Assembly (NCBI GenBank): GCA_030538215.1
Contig: JAUNUM010000025.1
Coordinates: 1-34,434, forward strand
Reading direction: 5' to 3'
Source of the DNA: Bacteroidia bacterium
GTDB taxonomy: Bacteria; Bacteroidota; Bacteroidia; Bacteroidales; Dysgonomonadaceae
Length of the DNA: 34,434 bases
The notes beneath the pieces were generated by a model. The model did no database searches and had not been told where the DNA came from. It worked only from the letters and a program-made list of their open reading frames with translations. The position numbers and the translations under genes were made by a program. Shown in pieces: positions 25,201 to 32,259 of this stretch (positions are counted from its first letter, which is position 1; each line of letters begins with the position of its first letter).

Positions 25201-26080
25201 GGCATGGGCAAACCAGCAACTACACTATGTGTATGATGCATATGACCGACCCATAGCCCTCTATCTCAACGGCAGCATAAAACGCAAATTGGTATATGGT
25301 GCAGATGATTTGCTTGTTGGCGAACTCAATGAAAACAACCGCATTATCAACACCTTTGTTTATGCGGATGGTTACACGCCCTTGCTTATGCGCAAGGGAA
25401 ATACCGATTATTACATTGTTGCCGATATTCGTGGCTCACCACGCTTGGTGATAAAAATCTCCGACGGCAATGTAATGCAGCGCCTGGACTACGACACTTT
25501 CGGCAATGTACTTGCCGATACCAATCCCGGCTACATTCCCTTTGGCTATGCCGGTGGGTTCTACGAATACCGCACCGGTCTTACTCGCTTTGGAGCGCGC
25601 GACTATTTTGCCGAAACAGGAAAATGGACGGCAGAAGACCCCATCGGATTCCTTAGCGGAGGATACAACGATTATGCCTATGTTTCTAATGATCCGGTAA
25701 ATTTTGTGGACCCAACGGGGTTGGTGCCGTGTGGGGGTAATTCGGATAAAGATGAGATTAAATATTTTAAATCTCATAAAGCTCTCACCAGAGCTTTGGG
25801 ACCCGCAGGCTATCAACGTTCTTGGCATCATATAGTTAATCAACACAAATTCAATACAGCCAAATTTGGGCTCGAAGCAATTCATAATACCGCAAATATT
25901 ATTAACCTTCCTAACTCTATCCATAATGAAATAACAAAACATTATGCTCGAAAAGTAAATAAATTGCCAGGCAGTCCAAGAGTGCGTGATTGGTTAAAAA
26001 CCAAAGATTTTCAATATCAGCATAATTATGGTATGGATGTGTTGAGAAATCTTTTAAATGATTGCGGAGGTTCCCGTTAA
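22256..26080 (+). CDS. PLD-RHS polymorphic toxin with C-terminal WHH-type HNH nuclease tip
   Basis: A 1274-residue exported toxin. Signal peptide ends near AYAQDI; about 30-112 is an Ig-like domain. Two phospholipase D repeats follow, each with an intact HKD motif: H210-x-K212-x4-D217 with SSGNWN, and H437-x-K439-x4-D444 with TGSYNYS. From about 600 the chain is beta-rich, with YD repeats (YNAAGQLQHV, YDAFGNRTS, YDVFGNLD) and the RHS core end RFGARDYFAETGKWTAEDPI and NDPVNFVDPTGL at 1152-1156. The last about 115 residues are the toxin tip: W1190-H1191-H1192, H1210-N1211, H1223 and H1229 match WHH-type HNH/endonuclease VII toxins. Base composition becomes AT-rich at the tip. No T9SS domain is present. 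Confidence 0.85.
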   Translation: MQQIIRKIILFLFLSFFMGISAYAQDIRIKQQDLPYVIPMIESPSKGEKIIYRWLENNSVVKGANLIVFTIPKGKEPGVYTYIHQVKHTQYTDWLSSNPFTIEIYTGSSAVTRSANSDFSVIFSPQKGISGYLKKLIELIDNASESLDISIYSIDNYGVYLALKKAVDRGVGIRMLYEGAQQDKDKKGVAISDKLEEIGIDVKYVNKINHHKFIVSDNNRLLTSSGNWNDRANWIYDDNTLITTNNEAILRYRAEFELLWNNSREFGRSLSWARVNPDSLLNLITDNPDIDAVFTSANYRIYNSPVYGPTFAKITGKQDAADKIVALIQAAQHSIKISANHFRSRPIAEALIDKKTQYPNIDIKVFLDQQEYITASYNAYQTAQQQQCLANATTPAQQLNCRERNFYYSYSLMEAGIDVRFKSYSYKWHHTTADLMHHKYAVFDDSVIATGSYNYSYNAETNSMENVMVFNSNISQSAVNNYIGNFNHLWDLGRIEGHYDNLRAYLNSDSRYVPLLYHPVSLTHPEFTQLKSEIESVCPTVLDTYFKKNGQLYTHYLKDVALIYDSTANLATKLQDNRQQAFEINYSYINPDFLATTRFLSSDGITYNTDYIYNTDLHVTKETTPLYEVDFTYNSDNSIATINSGQEAHSWENQTLSGGNTLINYSAPQRSNYISTEWNDFRMPVSLTDADNRIIQWTYNDKNLLNGILSSHRNIGFSYGDSLFTATSSNGENFTVTVNNSGSFSIETTGTVATATNYTLQEQANKQQTLDIVIHSTNVTSGVGKTATVNYLFDAYGKVIRSGNLQIARAPYSGEIISITNGSITEVRSYNDWGLLTTQTVTRDNEPYYSASYLYDGLQRIKQATEIVLGDTVTHNYTYNAAGQLQHVHKNNLPVEEYAYDAFGNRTSAHINGTQYTYQNNNINQLQVLSWQQSGNTRMREFFYNASGQLRQTVNKTVSGNSSQTTASRRYNYDVFGNLDTVAWANQQLHYVYDAYDRPIALYLNGSIKRKLVYGADDLLVGELNENNRIINTFVYADGYTPLLMRKGNTDYYIVADIRGSPRLVIKISDGNVMQRLDYDTFGNVLADTNPGYIPFGYAGGFYEYRTGLTRFGARDYFAETGKWTAEDPIGFLSGGYNDYAYVSNDPVNFVDPTGLVPCGGNSDKDEIKYFKSHKALTRALGPAGYQRSWHHIVNQHKFNTAKFGLEAIHNTANIINLPNSIHNEITKHYARKVNKLPGSPRVRDWLKTKDFQYQHNYGMDVLRNLLNDCGGSR

Positions 26081-26094
26081 AATTTGATTTATTT

Positions 26095-26922
26095 ATGAAT
26101 AATATAATGATTAATATATCCAATATCTTTTTTCACTCAACCATAAATGTTTTCAAGGTAATAAACTTTTTTGATGTGGAAAATCCGGAGGAATACCTGC
26201 TCACACCCACCGCATTCGAACTCATTCCCGACGAAGACGACGATTCCGCCCGCTTTTACTTTATCAAAGCCTTGCAAGTGTTTACCGATAAGACTGTTCC
26301 CTGTTATATGTCGATGGATACCGATGAGCGCATATCGGAATTTGTTGTCAAACAAACGGAAACAGGCATTGTGCTCGAAGAAATGGATGCGCAGGAACAC
26401 AGCGTTATCCCCGCCATCGCTTCCGACCGTTACGGATGCAACTCCGAGTTGTATTACGCCAAAGAAAACCCCAAAATAGGGATGGAAATATTAAAAGCCG
26501 GACTGAAAAAAGCCCACAACAAAGACGCGGTAAAAGAAGATATAGTCCTGCTGAGGGATGAAATACAAAGAGGGAGGTACTCTTTGACCTCAATAAAAAC
26601 AACTGAAACTGCAATCGAAACATTTATTAACGCTGTTATAGCCCAAGAGCAAGCCTCTCAGACAGACAACGTGAAATTATATGAAAAATATTTTTATGAT
26701 ATGCAGAGCGCTGTTAAGTATTTACACAAAATGAAAAATATAGATAAATTATTTCCTCTCCTACAATCGGATAATGTCAATGTGAAATATTATGCATCCA
26801 CAAATCTGTTGCAAACAGCATATCATACCGAAGCAATTAGGGCTTTAAAAGAAATAAGAGATGCAAAGGGGAAATTTTCTATGGAGGCAGGCTTTAGAGT
26901 TAAAGTTGATAATGAGGAATAA
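26095..26922 (+). CDS. Chimeric immunity-like protein (shared module plus DUF2019-like HEAT domain)
   Basis: A 275-residue protein starting 14 bp after the toxin stop, the normal slot for an immunity gene. Residues about 5-160 match residues 110-262 of the gene at 27098 (shared blocks: YFIKAL, SVIPAIAS, AKENP, LKxGL, NKDAV). Residues about 172-275 form a separate helical domain (TAIETFINAVIAQEQASQ, LFPLLQSDNVNVKYYAST, EAIRALKEI) that resembles DUF2019 immunity proteins. I use the ATG at 26095; a TTG at 26062 lies inside the toxin gene. It probably neutralises the nuclease tip through the DUF2019-like half; the shared module has no name I can give. Confidence 0.72.
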   Translation: MNNIMINISNIFFHSTINVFKVINFFDVENPEEYLLTPTAFELIPDEDDDSARFYFIKALQVFTDKTVPCYMSMDTDERISEFVVKQTETGIVLEEMDAQEHSVIPAIASDRYGCNSELYYAKENPKIGMEILKAGLKKAHNKDAVKEDIVLLRDEIQRGRYSLTSIKTTETAIETFINAVIAQEQASQTDNVKLYEKYFYDMQSAVKYLHKMKNIDKLFPLLQSDNVNVKYYASTNLLQTAYHTEAIRALKEIRDAKGKFSMEAGFRVKVDNEE

Positions 26923-27104
26923 CGGGGCATTATAATTCGAAACAAGAAATAGAAGGCAAAAGAGTAAAAGTATGAGATTGGTAAAAAACCAAGGATTTTG
27001 AGTTCCAATATAATTATGGAGTAAAAATGCTGAAAGAATTTGGATGCGAGAAAGGAGCACATTATATGTTTGATGAAACTGGAAAATTTATTGGAGCATG
27101 GTAA
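26922..27104 (+). pseudogene. Remnant of a second WHH-type toxin tip
   Basis: The frame starting at 26922 reads HYNSKQ, then DW*KTKDFEFQ and YNYG, and ends at 27104 after KFIGAW. It aligns without gaps to the last 45 or so residues of the active tip (HYARKV, DWLKTKDFQYQ, YNYG). Two in-frame stops (TGA at 26973, TAA at 26982) replace Arg and Leu codons and are each one substitution away. Everything upstream of this tail is gone. The next gene's ATG overlaps its end by 7 bp, the geometry of a toxin-immunity pair. Confidence 0.75.
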
Positions 27105-27904
27105 CAGTTACTCTTAATCACTTAATCGAGGTTTACAACGCTATATTGAGCGGGAAACGCTCGCGGAGCGATGCCGACCGTTGGGCGTGGCAAATGATGC
27201 AGCATGGAGATAACCGCAATCTTGCCTACGAACCTCCCCAACAGCAAGATTTAATTTGGGAACTTCTCTACAATCTGCATGGCATTGACGAATACTGCAT
27301 GGAAGACCACAGCAAACACTTGTGGCAAGACGAAGATATTGTGAAATTTCTTATCCGAACAGGATTTACGGTAGAAAACGGGCAAATAACATCCGACAAA
27401 ATCCATTATTTCCCTCCAAAGCAGTTTATAACGCTGCAGGATTTATTCAATTTCCCACATAAATCCGTTTTTAGTGTAACCAATTCGCACCAAACGCCAT
27501 ATCCCGAAGAATATACTTTTGAAGAAACGGCTTATGCCCTCATCCCTCCGGAAAAAAAACGGTATTTCTTCATAAAAGCCTTGCGGATTACCGCCTCAGA
27601 TATTGAAAACTGCTTTATGGATATGCAAACCGATGGGCGAAAATCAAGATGGCTTGTAAGACAGAAAAACATAGGCATTATTGTTGAGGAAATAGCCCGG
27701 CAAACTGATGCAAGCGTTATTCCTGCCATTGCATCAGAGCAATATGGCAGCAATACCAGTTTGTATTTTGCCAAAGAAAATCCGTGGGTGGGCATTCACG
27801 TTCTCAAAGGCGGTTTAGAAATTGCACAAAATAAAGATGCGGTAAGAAAAGATTTGTATGCAGTAAAAGACCAGATTAAACAACTGCGAATATCAAAAGT
27901 TTAG
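27098..27904 (+). CDS. Second immunity-like protein (N-terminal helical domain plus shared module)
   Basis: A 268-residue cytoplasmic protein without signal peptide. The N-terminal about 95 residues are an acidic helical domain (ADRWAWQMMQHGD, LIWELLYNLHGIDEYCMED, DEDIVKFLIRTGF) like small proteins found beside polymorphic toxins. Residues about 110-262 are the module also found at the N-terminus of the gene at 26095. The ATG lies inside the last codons of the toxin remnant, so this was the immunity gene of the displaced tip. Its frame is intact although its toxin is dead, suggesting retained protection against kin that carry the old tip. Confidence 0.7.
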   Translation: MVTVTLNHLIEVYNAILSGKRSRSDADRWAWQMMQHGDNRNLAYEPPQQQDLIWELLYNLHGIDEYCMEDHSKHLWQDEDIVKFLIRTGFTVENGQITSDKIHYFPPKQFITLQDLFNFPHKSVFSVTNSHQTPYPEEYTFEETAYALIPPEKKRYFFIKALRITASDIENCFMDMQTDGRKSRWLVRQKNIGIIVEEIARQTDASVIPAIASEQYGSNTSLYFAKENPWVGIHVLKGGLEIAQNKDAVRKDLYAVKDQIKQLRISKV

Positions 27905-27982
27905 CAACGTGAAATAAAGAAATAGCCCGGTAAAACTCCTCTCCCCTCATCCAATTGTAAATCGCACATCCCCAATCTTCCT

Positions 27983-28456
27983 TCATTCATGATGATACGG
28001 CTCATTATTCAAAATTGTCATTGCCCGGTAAAGCTGTTCCACAAACACCAATCGAACCATTTGGTGCGTAAAAGTCATTTTCGATAATGATAATTTTTCG
28101 TTGGCACGTGCATAAACGGCTTCAGAAAATCCATAGGGCCCACCCACAACAAAAACGAGCCGTTTAGGCACACTGTGCGATTTTTTCTCCATAAATCGGG
28201 CAAACTCAACCGATGAATATTGTTTTCCTTTGTCATCCAACAAAACTATATGATCGTTTTGCTGAATTCGATTTAGTATTCCTTCTCCTTCCAGATTTTT
28301 CTGCTCTTTCTCCGATAAATTTTTTGTATTTTTCAAATCCGGAATAAATTCCGTTTCAAAAGGAATATAATAATTCAGCCTTTTCTTGAAAATATCAATG
28401 GCCTGAGCATAAAAATCATCATCGGTTTTTCCAACAGACAGCAAAACAGCCTTCAT
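27983..28456 (-). CDS. rlmH: 23S rRNA (pseudouridine1915-N3)-methyltransferase RlmH
   Basis: A 157-residue SPOUT methyltransferase that methylates pseudouridine 1915 of 23S rRNA in assembled ribosomes. The SAM-binding knot is visible as LVFVVGGPYGFSEAVYARAN and the C-terminal signature LSLSKMTFTHQMVRLVFVEQ followed by LYRAMTILNNEPYHHE. Full length for the family. It converges on the immunity gene and marks the return to core genome. Confidence 0.96.
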   Translation of the reverse strand: MKAVLLSVGKTDDDFYAQAIDIFKKRLNYYIPFETEFIPDLKNTKNLSEKEQKNLEGEGILNRIQQNDHIVLLDDKGKQYSSVEFARFMEKKSHSVPKRLVFVVGGPYGFSEAVYARANEKLSLSKMTFTHQMVRLVFVEQLYRAMTILNNEPYHHE

Positions 28457-28502
28457 CTCTATTTAAATAAAGTGTTTTTACGTTAAATTAGCAACTTGAG
28501 TA

Positions 28503-28510
28503 CAAATATA
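28503..28510 (-). promoter_or_regulatory. -7 element for rlmH
   Basis: On the minus strand this reads TATATTTG, a TAnnTTTG match about 47 bases before the rlmH ATG. No convincing -33 element is seen. Confidence 0.4.
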
Positions 28511-28610
28511 ATCTTTTATTTTTATAATTTTGTATTCACAATTTGCAAGTTTTATTAACAAAACAAGGATCAAGATTGTTGATATAAATACGCAGTCCAA
28601 TTGATTATAA

Positions 28611-29459
28611 ATGGAAGTAAAAGAACTCACTGATAAACTTATCGAACTGGCTTTTGCCGAGGATATTGGCGATGGCGATCACACAACGCTTTGTAGTATT
28701 CCCGAAACAGCCATTGGCAAAGCTCGTCTGCTGATTAAAGAAGAAGGAATTTTAGCCGGTGTTGAAATTGCAAAAATAGTTTTCCATCATTTTGACAAAA
28801 ATCTATCAGTAGAAGTTTTCATCAATGACGGTGCTCATGTGAAACCCGGAGATGTGGCTTTTATAGTTTCGGGAAAGGTGCAATCGTTGCTTCAAACCGA
28901 ACGATTAGTGCTCAATATTATGCAGCGAATGAGCGGTATTGCTACTACAACTAATAAGTATGTAAAACTGCTCGAAGGAACTAAAACCAAGGTACTGGAT
29001 ACGCGCAAAACAACGCCGGGAATGAGGATGTTGGAAAAGCAGGCAGTGAAAATCGGCGGTGGCGAAAATCACCGCATCGGATTGTTTGATATGATATTGC
29101 TTAAAGATAATCACGTGGATTTTGCAGGCGGCATTGAAAACGCTATTCACGGCGCGCAAAAATATTTGAAAGAAAAAAACAAACAATTAAAAATAGAAAT
29201 CGAAGTTAGAAACTTCGACGAACTCAATCAAGCATTAAACACCGGAGGTGCAGATCGCATTATGCTCGATAATTTTACTCCCGAACAAACCCGCGAAGCG
29301 GTGAAAATTGTTAACGAGCGAGTGGAATTGGAGTCATCGGGTGGAATCACATTCGATACTATCCGTCAATATGCGGAATGCGGAGTAGATTATATTTCCG
29401 TTGGAGCATTGACACACTCTGTGAAAAGTCTGGATATGAGTTTGAAAGCGATTGAATAA
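28611..29459 (+). CDS. nadC: Nicotinate-nucleotide pyrophosphorylase (carboxylating)
   Basis: A 282-residue quinolinate phosphoribosyltransferase, which makes nicotinate mononucleotide from quinolinate and PRPP in NAD synthesis. Signatures: AFAEDIGDGDHTT at the N-terminus, VLDTRKTTPGMRMLEKQAV, GGGENHRIGLFDMILLKDNH, the IEIEVRNFDEL strand and LESSGGITFDTI. Full length. It is followed 6 bp later by the deaminase gene. Confidence 0.96.
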   Translation: MEVKELTDKLIELAFAEDIGDGDHTTLCSIPETAIGKARLLIKEEGILAGVEIAKIVFHHFDKNLSVEVFINDGAHVKPGDVAFIVSGKVQSLLQTERLVLNIMQRMSGIATTTNKYVKLLEGTKTKVLDTRKTTPGMRMLEKQAVKIGGGENHRIGLFDMILLKDNHVDFAGGIENAIHGAQKYLKEKNKQLKIEIEVRNFDELNQALNTGGADRIMLDNFTPEQTREAVKIVNERVELESSGGITFDTIRQYAECGVDYISVGALTHSVKSLDMSLKAIE

Positions 29460-29465
29460 AAATTA

Positions 29466-29891
29466 ATGGTGGATACGAAACAGCTCGAATTAGACAAACG
29501 ATACATGCGGATGGCATTTATCTGGTCTGAAAATTCATATTGCAAACGCCGTCAGGTAGGCGCAATTCTGGTAAAAGATAAAATGATAATTTCGGATGGC
29601 TACAACGGAACGCCATCGGGATTTGAAAATATATGTGAAGATGAGAACAATGTTACAAAGCCATATGTTCTTCATGCTGAAGCAAACGCTATTACAAAAG
29701 TTGCCCGCTCCAATAATAGCAGTGAAGGAGCAACATTGTACGTAACGTCATCGCCTTGTATCGAATGTGCAAAACTGATAATTCAGGCAGGAATTAAAAG
29801 AGTGGTTTATGCCGATTCGTATAGATTGAGCGATGGAGTAGAGTTGCTCAATAAGGCCGATATAGAGTTGGTGGCAGTTGATGTGAAGTGA
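29466..29891 (+). CDS. Deoxycytidylate deaminase family protein (ComEB-like)
   Basis: A 141-residue zinc deaminase that converts dCMP to dUMP for dTTP synthesis. The zinc site is intact: HAEANAI (His ligand and catalytic Glu) and SSPCIECAKLI (two Cys ligands). The N-terminal RQVGAILVKDKMIISDGYNG matches dCMP deaminases. It lies between nadC and the S41 protease on the same strand. Confidence 0.9.
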   Translation: MVDTKQLELDKRYMRMAFIWSENSYCKRRQVGAILVKDKMIISDGYNGTPSGFENICEDENNVTKPYVLHAEANAITKVARSNNSSEGATLYVTSSPCIECAKLIIQAGIKRVVYADSYRLSDGVELLNKADIELVAVDVK

Positions 29892-29962
29892 TAAATAGTA
29901 AGAAGATTGACAAAGAACTATTATCAGTCGTAAATTATAATTTGTAAATCGTAAATAGTTAA

Positions 29963-31654
29963 ATGAGTCCTGAGAAAAAGGTAAAAACATGGCTTCCCTT
30001 GTGGATTGGATTGAGTATTGCGTTGGGAATTTTCATCGGAAGCATATATTCACAATTTGGAAGTACGGGGAAAGTTGACGGAACCGGAAAGATTGATGCA
30101 ATATTTAATTATATCAACAAATCGTATGTTGATACTGTGAATATGCATCAGCTCGTGGAAGATGCTTTACCTAAAATTGTTCAGGAACTCGATCCGCATT
30201 CGGCTTATATCTCTGCCAGCGAAATGAAGCGTGTAAACGAAGACTTGGAAGGTCATTTTTCTGGAATCGGAGTTAGTTTTTATGTATTAAGAGATACTAT
30301 TATCGTAACAAGCATTGTTCCCGGAGGGCCATCCGAAGCCGCCGGAATACAACAATGGGACAGAATTGTAAATGTTAATGACACTTTAATTGCCGGCAAA
30401 AAAATCACAAATGCCGATGTGCTACAAAAACTTCGTGGTGAGAAAGGTTCGGAGGTAAAACTTGGAATTAAAAGAGATAATAATTCCAAGTTAGTTGATA
30501 TAACCGTAACTCGTGGCGATATCCCGATGAACAGCGTACAGGCTGCTTATATGTCAACCGGCACAATCGGATATATCAAAGTAGGCACATTTGGATTTAA
30601 TACTTTCAATGAATTTATTTCGGCGCTTTCCAAACTCAAAAGCCAGGGAGCACGCTCTTTTGTAATTGATCTGCGAGGTAATAGCGGTGGATCGCTGGAA
30701 GTTGTGGTTGCTATGGTAAATGAATTTCTCAATAAAGGCGATTTAATCGTTTATGCCGATGGACGAAATTTTCCACGTCAGGATAATTATGCAAATGGTT
30801 CGGGAACAAGCAAAGAAGATGATGTGGTAGTTTTGATTGATGAATTAAGTGCGTCGGCCAGCGAAATATTTGCCGGAGCTATTCAGGACAACGACCGCGG
30901 ATTGGTAATTGGTCGGAGATCGTTCGGAAAAGGTTCAGTTCAGAGCCAACGCAGTTTTCCCGATGGATCCGCTGTGAGGCTTACTGTTGCTCGGTATTAT
31001 ACTCCATCGGGCCGTTCTATTCAGCGAAAATACGAAAAAGGGAAGTATGATGAGTACGAGCTGGAAGCATTAAACAGATATATGCAAGGTGATTATGTGA
31101 ATACCGATACAGCATCAACTTTTATTCCGTTTAAAACCGGGGGCGGACGAACCGTTTTTGGAGGTGATGGTATAATGCCGGATATTTTTGTTGCTCGCGA
31201 CACAATTGGTATGAATTCTTATTTTAACACTCTGGCAAACAGAGATTATATCCAAGAATATGCTGTAACTTATTCGGATATACACAAGCAGAAATTGCTA
31301 AACTTTCAATCGGCTGAAGATCTTGGGCGCTTCTTATATAAACAGCCGCTTTTATTGAATTTAGTGAGCTTTGCCGATAATAAAGGAGTTCGTCCAAGAC
31401 CATATTATATAGAAGAATCCAGGAAGTTGTTTGAACGACACTTGGTTTCATATATTGTTAGGAACTTTTTTGGCGAAGAGAGTTATTTCTCTATATACAT
31501 GCAAGACGATATTTTAATGAAAAAAGCAGTTGATTTTATTGAAAAGGGATTAGCAAAACCCGAATCGGTTGTGCAAGAAAAATATAAATCAACAACGTTG
31601 AGCCAGAGAGTTAATTTCCCTGCACCAAGGGAATTTGGTATATTATATACATGA
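29963..31654 (+). CDS. S41 family C-terminal processing peptidase
   Basis: A 563-residue periplasmic serine protease of the Ctp/Tsp type. An N-terminal signal-anchor (LPLWIGLSIALGIFIGSIYS) is followed by a PDZ domain (about 90-185: GHFSGIGVSFYV, GPSEAAGIQQWDRIVNVND) and the protease domain. Catalytic Ser298 in SASASEI, Lys323 in RSFGKGS and Gln327 match the Ser-Lys-Gln set of Tsp by spacing. A C-terminal region of about 180 residues follows. Its stop overlaps the start of the next gene by 4 bp. It probably trims C-termini of exported proteins. Confidence 0.93.
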   Translation: MSPEKKVKTWLPLWIGLSIALGIFIGSIYSQFGSTGKVDGTGKIDAIFNYINKSYVDTVNMHQLVEDALPKIVQELDPHSAYISASEMKRVNEDLEGHFSGIGVSFYVLRDTIIVTSIVPGGPSEAAGIQQWDRIVNVNDTLIAGKKITNADVLQKLRGEKGSEVKLGIKRDNNSKLVDITVTRGDIPMNSVQAAYMSTGTIGYIKVGTFGFNTFNEFISALSKLKSQGARSFVIDLRGNSGGSLEVVVAMVNEFLNKGDLIVYADGRNFPRQDNYANGSGTSKEDDVVVLIDELSASASEIFAGAIQDNDRGLVIGRRSFGKGSVQSQRSFPDGSAVRLTVARYYTPSGRSIQRKYEKGKYDEYELEALNRYMQGDYVNTDTASTFIPFKTGGGRTVFGGDGIMPDIFVARDTIGMNSYFNTLANRDYIQEYAVTYSDIHKQKLLNFQSAEDLGRFLYKQPLLLNLVSFADNKGVRPRPYYIEESRKLFERHLVSYIVRNFFGEESYFSIYMQDDILMKKAVDFIEKGLAKPESVVQEKYKSTTLSQRVNFPAPREFGILYT

Positions 31655-32217
31655 AAGGAATAGATATATTTTCGCAGAAAAAAATACTGCGTAAAAAAAT
31701 TGCAGAAATAAAGCAGTCTTATTCCGAAAAGAAGTTGCAAGACTTATCGGAAGAGGTAATATCGACACTTGAGCTAACTGAAGCTTTTCAAAAAGCGGAA
31801 GTTGTACTCGCTTATTATAGTATGTCTGATGAAGTGAATACACGTGAATTGATAAAAAAATATCACTTGCAAAAACAATTTCTTTTGCCAATCGTTAATA
31901 AGGGTGAACTAATATTGAAAAAATATGTTTCTGAGGAAAGTATGCTTACATCCGATTTTGGAATTCGGGAACCTGTAGGTGATATTTTCTTGGAATATGA
32001 TAAAATAGATCTGGTAATTGTCCCGGGTGTTGCTTTTGATAATACACTAAACCGGATGGGTAGAGGAAAAGGCTTTTACGATAGATTATTGCCAAAAATA
32101 AAAGCTCCAAAAACAGCCGTGTGTTTTGATTTTCAATTTTTTGACAAAATTCCGGCTAATGAAGGAGATGTAAAAATGAATATGATCGTTTGCCAAAATG
32201 AGATTATTGTGGAGTAG
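31651..32217 (+). CDS. 5-formyltetrahydrofolate cyclo-ligase
   Basis: A 188-residue enzyme that converts 5-formyl-THF to 5,10-methenyl-THF with ATP, recycling stored folate. The family signature is PGVAFDNTLNRMGRGKGFYD, with the ATP-binding N-terminal KKILRKKIAEIKQSY. Full length. Translationally coupled to the S41 protease by a 4-bp overlap. Confidence 0.92.
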   Translation: MKGIDIFSQKKILRKKIAEIKQSYSEKKLQDLSEEVISTLELTEAFQKAEVVLAYYSMSDEVNTRELIKKYHLQKQFLLPIVNKGELILKKYVSEESMLTSDFGIREPVGDIFLEYDKIDLVIVPGVAFDNTLNRMGRGKGFYDRLLPKIKAPKTAVCFDFQFFDKIPANEGDVKMNMIVCQNEIIVE

Positions 32218-32259
32218 ATACTCAATAAACTCTGTAGTGTAAAAACACAAGATGCATTT

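Noticed and set aside
25740-26080. HNH tip as a homing endonuclease or restriction enzyme
   Set aside because: It is fused in frame to an RHS core after DPTGL and followed by immunity-like genes, which is the polymorphic toxin pattern.
26062-26095. TTG at 26062 as the start of the first immunity gene
   Set aside because: It lies within the toxin gene; the ATG at 26095 fits the cassette spacing and the homology to the shared module begins just after it.
26173-26984. In-frame TGA and TAA in the toxin remnant as recoding (selenocysteine or alternative code)
   Set aside because: Other genes here use TGA and TAA as normal stops, and no recoding structure is evident; simple point mutations explain both.
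21646-27904. Whole toxin locus as a mobile element or prophage
   Set aside because: No integrase, transposase, terminal repeats or target duplication was seen; local recombination at the tip explains the structure.
29892-29962. Repeated TCGTAAAT words between the deaminase and S41 genes
   Set aside because: Short AT-rich words recurring by chance are likely here; no symmetry or promoter fit.
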